From Prevotellaceae bacterium UBA711 (lineage in GTDB: Bacteria > Bacteroidota > Bacteroidia > Bacteroidales > Bacteroidaceae), in the NCBI GenBank assembly GCA_002297545.1, contig DBLZ01000120.1, forward strand, positions 1-13,165: a DNA stretch of 13,165 bases, read 5' to 3'. Below are positions 1-6,221 of this stretch, one piece after another; position 1 is the first letter of the stretch; every line of letters begins with the position of its first letter. The notes under the pieces were generated by a model. The model was not told where the DNA came from. It searched no databases and worked only from the letters and a program-made list of their open reading frames with translations. Position numbers and translations under genes: made by a program.

Positions 1-713
1 TTGGGGAAGTCCTTACCCATCAGGATGATACCGCCACGGGGGCCGCGCAGGGTCTTGTGTGTGGTGGAGGTGACTATGTGCGCATATTTTACCGGGTTGT
101 CCAGCAGGCCTGCTGCAATCAGGCCGGCCGGGTGGGCCATGTCTATCATTAGCAGTGCTCCCACTTTGTCGGCAATCTCACGCATGCGACGGTAGTCCCA
201 TTCGCGGCTATAGGCAGAACCGCCACCTATGATCAACTTGGGCTTGTGCTGCAGAGCCAGTTGTTCCATCTCGTCGTAGTCCACACGCCCCGTCTCCTTG
301 TTCAGATTATAGCCCACGGGATGGTAGTTGATGCCGGAGGTGTTTACTGACGAACCGTGTGAGAGGTGACCACCGTGATCCAGATTTAGGCCCATGAATG
401 TGTCGCCCAGATTCAGACATGCCATAAAGACGGCAGCGTTGGCCTGCGCGCCGGAGTGTGGTTGCACGTTGGCATATTCCGCGCCGAACAGTTGACACGC
501 TCTGTCTATGGCCAGCTGCTCCACCTTGTCCACCACCTGGCAGCCGCCATAGTAGCGTTTGCCGGGATAGCCCTCGGCGTACTTGTTGGTAAGTACGCTT
601 CCCATAGCCTGCATGACTTGGTCAGAGACGAAATTTTCACTTGCAATCAGTTCGATGCCGCGCATTTGTCTTGCGCGCTCCTCATTGATGAGGTTAAAGA
701 CAGTCGTATCCAT
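1..713 (-). CDS. glyA: Serine hydroxymethyltransferase, 3' end cut by window edge
   Basis: Partial gene reading leftwards; 237 codons plus two bases are present, and the C-terminal part lies outside the window. The enzyme is a cytosolic PLP-dependent fold-type I protein that interconverts serine and glycine while loading tetrahydrofolate with a one-carbon unit. Reading from ATG at 713, the protein begins [16 protein letters not shown]. It contains the ELIASEN segment (residues 21-27), [15 protein letters not shown] (43-57), the HSGAQAN loop (86-92), the DMAH motif (191-194, Asp191 expected to contact the PLP pyridine nitrogen) and the [15 protein letters not shown] signature (214-228) with Lys220 as the PLP lysine. 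These are diagnostic of GlyA. The start is chosen because the family N-terminus begins here and a -7 promoter element lies about 70 bases upstream. It is divergent from pyrB. Plus-strand ORFs inside this interval are shadows. Confidence 0.97.
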   Translation of the reverse strand, partial: MDTTVFNLINEERARQMRGIELIASENFVSDQVMQAMGSVLTNKYAEGYPGKRYYGGCQVVDKVEQLAIDRACQLFGAEYANVQPHSGAQANAAVFMACLNLGDTFMGLNLDHGGHLSHGSSVNTSGINYHPVGYNLNKETGRVDYDEMEQLALQHKPKLIIGGGSAYSREWDYRRMREIADKVGALLMIDMAHPAGLIAAGLLDNPVKYAHIVTSTTHKTLRGPRGGIILMGKDFP

Positions 714-785
714 AAGAAATAAATGTTTTGGACGTTTCATATGACGGCAAGCGGGGCTGTCTGTTACCCGTTGGCCTATCGCCAA

Positions 786-793
786 CAAAAGTA
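786..793 (-). promoter_or_regulatory. Putative Bacteroidetes -7 element for glyA
   Basis: On the minus strand these bases read TACTTTTG, an exact match to the Bacteroidetes -7 consensus TAnnTTTG. The element faces glyA and would give a leader of roughly 65 bases. No convincing TTG -33 element is found 19-21 bases further upstream on that strand, so the assignment rests on the -7 box and its position only. Confidence 0.45.
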
Positions 794-900
794 CGCAAAA
801 ACTTTGGCCTTGTGCCATGGCTGGGGCTGTTTTTTCCTGCATTTGCCGCATTTAGGGTAAATAAGGCTGTATAGGGCGGCATTATTTGTATATTTAATCG

Positions 901-908
901 TATCTTTG
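901..908 (+). promoter_or_regulatory. Putative Bacteroidetes -7 element for pyrB
   Basis: TATCTTTG is a perfect TAnnTTTG box, 27 bases before the pyrB ATG, which implies a short leader of about 20 bases. The nearest upstream TTG (886-888) is too close to be a standard -33 element, so the upstream half of the promoter is poor. The element is the rightward counterpart of the divergent glyA box; the two are about 107 bases apart. Confidence 0.5.
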
Positions 909-935
909 GCATGAAAAAGCATAAGATATTCGGAT

Positions 936-1883
936 ATGAAGAATAGGAGCCTTGTGACCATTGCCGGTCATTCCAGAGAGAAAATAGAGTACTTGATAAA
1001 GATGGCTCAGGAGTTTGAGCGACACCCTAACCGCAGGCTGTTGGCCGGCAAGGTGGTTGCCACGTTGTTCTTCGAGCCTTCCACACGTACCCGTTTGAGT
1101 TTTGAAACGGCCGCCAACCGTTTGGGGGCACGTGTCATAGGGTTTGCCGACCCTAAGGTGACCAGCGGTACCAAGGGCGAGACCCTGAAGGACACGATCA
1201 TGATGGTGTCCAACTATGCCGATGTCATTGTCATGCGTCACTATCTGGAAGGGGCTGCCCTCTATGCCAGCGAGGTGGCCCCCGTGCCGATCGTCAATGC
1301 CGGTGACGGTGCCAATCAGCATCCCTCGCAGACGATGTTGGACCTGTATACCATTTACCAGACCCAGGGTACGTTGGACAATCTCAATATCTACATGGTG
1401 GGCGACCTCAAGTATGGCCGCACAGTCCACTCGCTGCTCATGGCCATGCGCCATTTCAATCCCACGTTTCATTTCATAGCTCCGGACGAGTTGGCCATGC
1501 CTGCGGCATACAAGAGATATTGTGAGGAGCAGGGCATAAGCTATGTGGAGCATCAGGACTTTGATGCCGATACCATCAGTGGTGCCGATATTCTGTATAT
1601 GACCCGCGTGCAGAAGGAACGCTTTGCCGACCTTATGGAGTACGAGAGGGTGAAGGATCGCTACCTGTTGAAGAAGGACATGCTGTGCAAGGCACGCGAG
1701 AATATGAAGATACTGCATCCGTTGCCACGTGTCAACGAAATAGAGTACTCGATAGACGATACCCCCTATGCCTATTACTTCCAGCAGGCACAGAACGGTC
1801 TATATGCCCGTCAGGCATTGATCTGCGATGTCCTTGGCATCACCTTGGACGATGTGATAAAAGATAATACCATATATCAGTAA
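936..1883 (+). CDS. pyrB: Aspartate carbamoyltransferase catalytic subunit
   Basis: Encodes a 315-residue catalytic chain of aspartate transcarbamoylase, which joins carbamoyl phosphate and L-aspartate in the committed step of pyrimidine synthesis in the cytosol. Visible motifs in order are the carbamoyl-phosphate site [12 protein letters not shown] (residues 46-57, STRTR at 49-53), the mobile-loop lysine Lys80 in SGTKGET (77-83), the [10 protein letters not shown] segment (123-132), [12 protein letters not shown] (156-167) and HPLPR in the aspartate domain (261-265). Length is normal for the family (about 305-310) and no key residue is missing. The ATG at 936 fits the family N-terminus; an upstream ATG at 911 is in another frame. 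pyrI follows 137 bases downstream, as expected for a holoenzyme of class B (catalytic plus regulatory chains). A long antisense ORF over this gene is a shadow. Confidence 0.98.
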   Translation: MKNRSLVTIAGHSREKIEYLIKMAQEFERHPNRRLLAGKVVATLFFEPSTRTRLSFETAANRLGARVIGFADPKVTSGTKGETLKDTIMMVSNYADVIVMRHYLEGAALYASEVAPVPIVNAGDGANQHPSQTMLDLYTIYQTQGTLDNLNIYMVGDLKYGRTVHSLLMAMRHFNPTFHFIAPDELAMPAAYKRYCEEQGISYVEHQDFDADTISGADILYMTRVQKERFADLMEYERVKDRYLLKKDMLCKARENMKILHPLPRVNEIEYSIDDTPYAYYFQQAQNGLYARQALICDVLGITLDDVIKDNTIYQ

Positions 1884-1909
1884 TAACAGCCGGGGCGTGT
1901 CCTTGCGTT

Positions 1910-1950
1910 GCGTGCACGTTCATATACCTTAATATATATTGTGCGCACGC
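1910..1950 (+). repeat. Inverted repeat in the pyrB-pyrI spacer
   Basis: GCGTGC at 1910-1915 is perfectly complementary to GCACGC at 1945-1950. Two further pairs (1916-1917 with 1941-1942) form if two bases are bulged. The loop is A+T-rich (about 23-29 bases). A second, weaker pair, GTACAA (1955-1960) with TTGTAC (1984-1989), lies just downstream. There is no T-run after either stem, so neither looks like an intrinsic terminator. The spacer is unusually long for two subunits of one enzyme, and the stem could be an RNA-processing or mRNA-stability element. The function is an inference only. Confidence 0.35.
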
Positions 1951-2020
1951 GGGAGTACAAGTACTGCACCACATGTTGTTCTGTTGTACATTATAACGAA
2001 TATATCAGAATCCCTGTTAC

Positions 2021-2479
2021 ATGAACAAAAAGGAAATGATGGTTGCCGCCATAGAGAACGGCACTGTATTGGACCATATACCCAGCGAGAGATTGTTTGA
2101 TGTCGTGAGTCTGTTGCATCTGGACAAGATGAGCAATGCCATCACGATAGGCTATAATCTAAAGAGTGCCGCTATGGGCACCAAGAGCATCATCAAGATT
2201 GCCGACAAGTATTTCACTCCCGAAGAACTGAACCAGCTGTCTGTTGTTGCTCCGGACATCACGTTGTGTGTGATAAAGGACTATGAAATCATAGAGAAGC
2301 GTCCTGTGATAATGCCGGAAGAGCTGGTGGGCATAGTACGTTGTCCCAATCCTAAGTGCATTACGAACAACGAGCCGATGCGTACCCGCTTCCGTTCTGT
2401 GACGGCCGACAAGGAAGTCATCAGATGCTGTTATTGCAATAGAGACGTGAAGCGGACCGATGTCCGTATTGTAGAGTAG
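2021..2479 (+). CDS. pyrI: Aspartate carbamoyltransferase regulatory subunit
   Basis: Encodes the 152-residue regulatory chain, which binds nucleotide effectors and links catalytic trimers of PyrB. The N-terminal allosteric domain shows the characteristic run NGTVLDHIPSERLFDVV (residues 13-29) and ITIGYNLKSAAMGTKSIIKI (41-60). The C-terminal zinc domain carries all four expected cysteines: Cys108 and Cys113 in RCPNPKC, and Cys136 and Cys139 in CCYC, spaced as in the Escherichia coli protein. Length matches the family (about 150). The ATG at 2021 gives a conventional N-terminus; internal ATGs at codons 6 and 7 are possible alternatives but would trim a conserved region. The penicillin-binding protein gene starts 21 bases after the stop, so read-through transcription is likely. 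Confidence 0.97.
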   Translation: MNKKEMMVAAIENGTVLDHIPSERLFDVVSLLHLDKMSNAITIGYNLKSAAMGTKSIIKIADKYFTPEELNQLSVVAPDITLCVIKDYEIIEKRPVIMPEELVGIVRCPNPKCITNNEPMRTRFRSVTADKEVIRCCYCNRDVKRTDVRIVE

Positions 2480-2500
2480 TACAGTAATGACACACATGAC

Positions 2501-4822
2501 ATGAGGAAGGCGATATTTATTTTCTTGTGGCTGTTGCTCATTGCAGGGACGGGAGGCGTAGTCTGGCTCTTTTGGTCCATCAATGAAGGGCGTATAGGAT
2601 ACATGCCCGACATGGAACAATTATCCAATCCCGTGGATAAGTATGCCAGCCAGGTGCTGACGGCCGATCACAAGTTGCTGGGCATCTACAGCTATGGTGC
2701 CACCAACCGTATCTTCACTGAATATGATTCTATAGCTCCATCCATGGTACAGGCACTGATAGCCACCGAGGATGAACGTTTTCAAGAGCATGCCGGCATA
2801 GACTTCAAGGCTCTGTTCCGTGCCATAGTCAAGCGTGGCCTGCTGAGGCAGAAGAGTGCCGGTGGCGGTTCCACCATCACCCAGCAGCTGGCCAAGCAGC
2901 TATATAGCGAGCGCGCCGGCAGCACTATGGAGCGTCTGTTCCAGAAGCCTATAGAGTGGATGATAGCCCTGCGACTGGAGCGTCATTACACCAAGGAGGA
3001 GATCATTACGATGTACCTCAACTACTTCGATTTTCTACACAATGCCGTGGGCATAAAGACGGCTGCGCGTACGTATTTTGGCAAGGAACCTCATGCTCTC
3101 TCCATAGAGGAGTGTGCCACATTGGTGGGCATGTGCAAGAATCCGTCATATTTTAATCCTGTGCGTGTGCCGGAGCGTGCCCGTGAGCGTCGCAATGTGG
3201 TACTGGGGCAGATGGCTCGCTCCGGATATATATCTGAGGCGGAAGCAGACAGCCTGAAGGGCTTGCCTTTGGTACTGGACTTTCATCGTGTGGATCATCG
3301 TAGCGGTTCAGGAATGTATGTCCGCGAGTATTTGCGCCAGATCTTGATGGCCAAGCGTCCGGATCGCAGTAAGTATGAGTCGTGGCAATATCAGCGTTAC
3401 TACGAGGATTCCCTGGCATGGGAAGACGATCCATTGTATGGCTGGTGCAACAAGCATACGAACAAAGAAGGGCGCAACTATAATCTGTACACCGATGGTC
3501 TGAAGATATACACCACCGTAGATAGTCGCATGCAGCGGTATGCTGAAAAGAGCATGCTGGAGCATGTAGTGGGCTATTTGCAGCCTGCTTTTGACAAGGA
3601 GCAGAAGAACAATCCGCGTCGTCCATACTACCGCGGGCTTACAGCTGCCAAGGTCGATGCTGATATTCAGCGCGCCAAGCGTCAGAGCGCGCGTTTCGTT
3701 ACCATGCGTGCGGCAGGATTTTCGGACAAAGAGATCGACAAAGCCTTTGAAACGCCCATAGAGATGACGGTCTATTCTTCCCAAGGAGACATAGATACAC
3801 TTATGACGCCATTGGACTCGTTGAAGTACTATAAAGGCTTCCTGCATTCCGGCTTTGTGTGTATGGAGACTGAGACTGGCGATGTCAAGGCTTATGTCGG
3901 CGATATCAATTACTCACACTTCCGCTATGACATGGCGGGCCGTGGCCGTCGGCAGGTGGGGTCTACCATCAAACCGTTCCTCTATGCCTTGGCAATGGAG
4001 AGTGGCTATAGTCCTTACGACCTTGCTCCCAATGAACAGGTGACATATCAGGTCGGTGACCAGACGTGGACTCCACGCAATGGAAGCAAGGCCAGATATG
4101 GGGAGATGGTGACGTTGAAGTGGGGACTGGCACAGTCCAACAATTGGATATCGGCCTGGCTCATGAATCAGCTCAGCCCTGAATTACTGGTCAGCCTGAT
4201 ACATGAGTTCGGTGTTCAGAACCGTGAGATAGAGCCGGCTATGTCTCTGTGTCTTGGAGCATGTGAGATAAGTGTGCTGGAGATGGTAAGCGCCTATACC
4301 ACATTTGCCAAGGCAGGTATGCGTCGCGCACCGCGTTTTGTTACCCGGATAGAAGATGCCGATGGCAATGTGTTGGCAGCTTTCGTGCCCCAGATACAGC
4401 ATGTCATCAGCAGTGATGCCGCATGGAAAATGGTGGAACTTATGCGTGGCGTGATGGATGGCGGTACGGGCTCACGTATGCGTTTCAAGTATAATGTCCG
4501 TGCTCCGATGGGAGGCAAGACGGGAACAACCAATGACAACACCGATGGATGGTTTGTAGGTTATACGCCAAGTCTGGCGTTTGGAGCCTGGGTCGGCGGT
4601 GATGAGCGCGATATACATTTTGCTTCCATGGCCTATGGCCAGGGCGCATCTGCCGCGTTGCCTGTGGTGGCTACATTCTTGAAAAAGGTGTATGCCGACA
4701 GCACTCTGTGCTATGATCCAGAGGAGAAATTCGAGATCCCTCAGGAAATTTCGGCAGCATGGCTGGAGGCGCAGGAAGCAGCGGCCGTAGCAGAAGCTAA
4801 AGCTGATAGTACGAGCAGATAA
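2501..4822 (+). CDS. Class A penicillin-binding protein (PBP1A-like glycosyltransferase/transpeptidase)
   Basis: A 773-residue bifunctional peptidoglycan synthase anchored in the inner membrane, polymerising lipid II and cross-linking the glycan strands in the periplasm. A single N-terminal membrane anchor spans about residues 4-26. The GT51 domain follows, with ATEDERFQEHAGID (88-101; Glu90 the likely catalytic base), GGGSTITQQLAKQLY (121-135) and KEEIITMYLN (165-174). The transpeptidase domain has the three penicillin-binding motifs: S488-T-I-K491 (nucleophile Ser488), S546-N-N548 and K673-T-G675, the last continuing into a typical TGWFVGYTP-like strand. A charged linker of about 190 residues (260-450) separates the domains. 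The C-terminus is an Ala/Glu-rich tail (753-769) without a recognised domain. All catalytic motifs are intact. It lies 21 bases behind pyrI and is followed by a terminator, so it is probably the last gene of that transcript. Confidence 0.96.
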   Translation: MRKAIFIFLWLLLIAGTGGVVWLFWSINEGRIGYMPDMEQLSNPVDKYASQVLTADHKLLGIYSYGATNRIFTEYDSIAPSMVQALIATEDERFQEHAGIDFKALFRAIVKRGLLRQKSAGGGSTITQQLAKQLYSERAGSTMERLFQKPIEWMIALRLERHYTKEEIITMYLNYFDFLHNAVGIKTAARTYFGKEPHALSIEECATLVGMCKNPSYFNPVRVPERARERRNVVLGQMARSGYISEAEADSLKGLPLVLDFHRVDHRSGSGMYVREYLRQILMAKRPDRSKYESWQYQRYYEDSLAWEDDPLYGWCNKHTNKEGRNYNLYTDGLKIYTTVDSRMQRYAEKSMLEHVVGYLQPAFDKEQKNNPRRPYYRGLTAAKVDADIQRAKRQSARFVTMRAAGFSDKEIDKAFETPIEMTVYSSQGDIDTLMTPLDSLKYYKGFLHSGFVCMETETGDVKAYVGDINYSHFRYDMAGRGRRQVGSTIKPFLYALAMESGYSPYDLAPNEQVTYQVGDQTWTPRNGSKARYGEMVTLKWGLAQSNNWISAWLMNQLSPELLVSLIHEFGVQNREIEPAMSLCLGACEISVLEMVSAYTTFAKAGMRRAPRFVTRIEDADGNVLAAFVPQIQHVISSDAAWKMVELMRGVMDGGTGSRMRFKYNVRAPMGGKTGTTNDNTDGWFVGYTPSLAFGAWVGGDERDIHFASMAYGQGASAALPVVATFLKKVYADSTLCYDPEEKFEIPQEISAAWLEAQEAAAVAEAKADSTSR

Positions 4823-4868
4823 GCCAGCTTCCAGAATGTATGGTGTAAAGAATTGAGACTTAAATAGA

Positions 4869-4912
4869 AATGGTCATCGTCTGATGTTTGTTACGGCGAT
4901 GACCATTCTTTT
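4869..4912 (+). terminator. Intrinsic terminator after the PBP gene
   Basis: AATGGTCATCG (4869-4879) pairs perfectly over 11 bases with CGATGACCATT (4897-4907), with a 17-base loop, and is followed by a pyrimidine/T-rich run (CTTTTCCTTTC). It starts 46 bases after the PBP stop codon and separates the pyr-PBP transcript from the promoter at 5041. Confidence 0.85.
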
Positions 4913-5040
4913 CCTTTCATCTGCACATTGATTGTTTGTCTGCCATGGCTGGCTTTGCCTGTAGCTGCGTCTGAATGTCTGTTGCCGTGTGGCATTGAAC
5001 GAAAACTTTTACGATAACCTTGTTAAAGTCCTGCAAACAC

Positions 5041-5071
5041 TTGCATAAGTCGGCGATTTTGCTTATCTTTG
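5041..5071 (+). promoter_or_regulatory. Bacteroidetes-type promoter for the MORN gene
   Basis: TTG at 5041-5043 (-33 element) is separated by 20 bases from TATCTTTG at 5064-5071, an exact match to the TAnnTTTG -7 consensus. Both boxes and the spacing fit the published Bacteroides consensus. Transcription would start near 5076-5080, about 20 bases before the proposed TTG start codon, immediately after an upstream terminator. This is the best promoter in the window. Confidence 0.75.
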
Positions 5072-5088
5072 TGCAAAATAATATAAAT

Positions 5089-5099
5089 AAGGTGTTTTG
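5089..5099 (+). promoter_or_regulatory. Ribosome binding site and TTG start of the MORN gene
   Basis: AAGG at 5089-5092 lies four bases before TTG at 5097. An in-frame stop (TAA 5088-5090) rules out any start further upstream. The next in-frame ATG (5142) would remove the basic N-terminal region and leave a hydrophobic stub of about 12 residues before the cleavage site. The TTG start gives a complete signal peptide, so it is preferred. Confidence 0.55.
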
Positions 5100-6161
5100 C
5101 GGTATAATAAGATAACCATACGATATATTTGTGGTGCGGTCATGTTGTTTTTGCTGTCTGCAAATGTATCTTATGCCCAAAAAATACGCATAGGTTCCTA
5201 TGAATTTCCCGATGGAGCTGTTTACCAAGGTGAGTTGGTCAGAGGCTTGCCTGAGGGCAAGGGTGTGACCCAATTCAAGAACGGGGATAGACACGAGGGA
5301 TTGTATCACAAAGGCTTGCGTCATGGGCATGGCGTGTATGTGTTCTCGGACGGCGAGAAGTATGAAGGAGACTGGTTTCAGAACCAGCAGCATGGTTTGG
5401 GCACTTACTATTTTATCAACGACAATCGTTACGAGGGTCTGTGGTTTCGCGACTACCAACAGGGCAATGGAAAAATGTTCTATTACAACGGAGACCTGTA
5501 TGTCGGCAACTGGAACAAAGACCTGCGTGATGGCAAAGGTACTTATACATATAACAATGGAGCATCGTATGTCGGTTCATGGAAGAATGACATGAAGGAT
5601 GGCGAGGGCGTGTTCGATTGGGCAGATGGTAACAGGTATGAAGGTGGATGGTCGGAGAATAAGAAATCGGGTCACGGAACCTTTGTCTATGCGACTGGTG
5701 ACAAGTATACCGGAGAGTGGTACAATGACGAACAACATGGCCATGGTATCTATGTCTTTGAGGATGGTAACGTCTACGAGGGTGCCTATGTCAATGGGCA
5801 ACGTACCGGCGAAGGTATTTTTACTTTTAGGAATGGCGATAAGTATGTTGGCAGTTTCTTGGAAGGCGACCAAAGCGGATTTGGTACTTTTACGTGGCAG
5901 AATGGTGCCGTGTACACCGGATATTGGAAGAACAACAAGCAACATGGTAAAGGCAAATACACTTCACCGAATGGAGATGTGTATGACGGGGAATGGGCAG
6001 ACGGAGTGATGGAGGGCCATGGAATACTGCGTCAGGCCAATGGAACGAAGTACAAGGGGGAGTTTCGTGCCGGTTTGAAAGAAGGACACGGCATACAGGA
6101 GGATAAAGATGGCAATCGCTATGAGGGAGAGTTTCGTGGAGGAGAGATCGTGTCGAAATGA
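5097..6161 (+). CDS. Exported MORN-repeat protein
   Basis: A 354-residue protein made almost wholly of MORN repeats (short beta-hairpin units). A basic n-region (RYNKITIRY), a hydrophobic stretch (residues 11-24) and an SYA-Q site predict signal peptidase I cleavage after Ala27, so the mature protein should be periplasmic or on the outer surface. Fourteen repeat starts of the form Y-x-G (or H-E-G once) lie exactly 23 residues apart, from Tyr43 to Tyr342, with the usual HG-x-G turn about 10 residues into each. There is no attached catalytic domain. MORN proteins in eukaryotes act as scaffolds or membrane/lipid-associated modules; the bacterial role is largely unknown, and none can be assigned here. 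It starts its own transcription unit, and glgB follows after 60 bases with no terminator seen between, so the two may be co-transcribed. The start codon is TTG (see the ribosome binding site entry). Confidence 0.9.
   Translation: MRYNKITIRYICGAVMLFLLSANVSYAQKIRIGSYEFPDGAVYQGELVRGLPEGKGVTQFKNGDRHEGLYHKGLRHGHGVYVFSDGEKYEGDWFQNQQHGLGTYYFINDNRYEGLWFRDYQQGNGKMFYYNGDLYVGNWNKDLRDGKGTYTYNNGASYVGSWKNDMKDGEGVFDWADGNRYEGGWSENKKSGHGTFVYATGDKYTGEWYNDEQHGHGIYVFEDGNVYEGAYVNGQRTGEGIFTFRNGDKYVGSFLEGDQSGFGTFTWQNGAVYTGYWKNNKQHGKGKYTSPNGDVYDGEWADGVMEGHGILRQANGTKYKGEFRAGLKEGHGIQEDKDGNRYEGEFRGGEIVSK
5223..6140 (+). repeat. Coding tandem array of 69-bp MORN units
   Basis: Thirteen full units plus a truncated fourteenth, each 23 codons (69 bp), with no insertion or deletion between units. 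Starts of the Tyr/His codon fall at residues 43, 66, 89, 112, 135, 158, 181, 204, 227, 250, 273, 296, 319 and 342. The units are conserved at the protein motif (Y-x-G-x-W/F, G-x-G) but visibly diverged at nucleotide level, which suggests an old, maintained array and not a recent slippage expansion. Confidence 0.88.
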
Positions 6162-6221
6162 TGCGCCTGAAACCCACAGAAAGTATGACTTGATGAACAA
6201 CACTTTCAACATATTATCAAT

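Noticed and set aside
1..195. Short plus-strand frame at the left edge
   Set aside because: Antisense to the GlyA PLP-lysine region, which is clearly coding on the minus strand.
894..1718. 274-residue open frame on the minus strand across pyrB
   Set aside because: pyrB on the plus strand has every catalytic motif; the antisense frame has no recognisable motif and is a codon-usage shadow.
813..4952. Identical 12-mer TGCCATGGCTGG in two intergenic regions (813-824 and 4941-4952), containing the palindrome GCCATGGC
   Set aside because: Several chance 12-mer matches are expected in 13 kb; the positions relative to promoters differ and no third copy was noticed.
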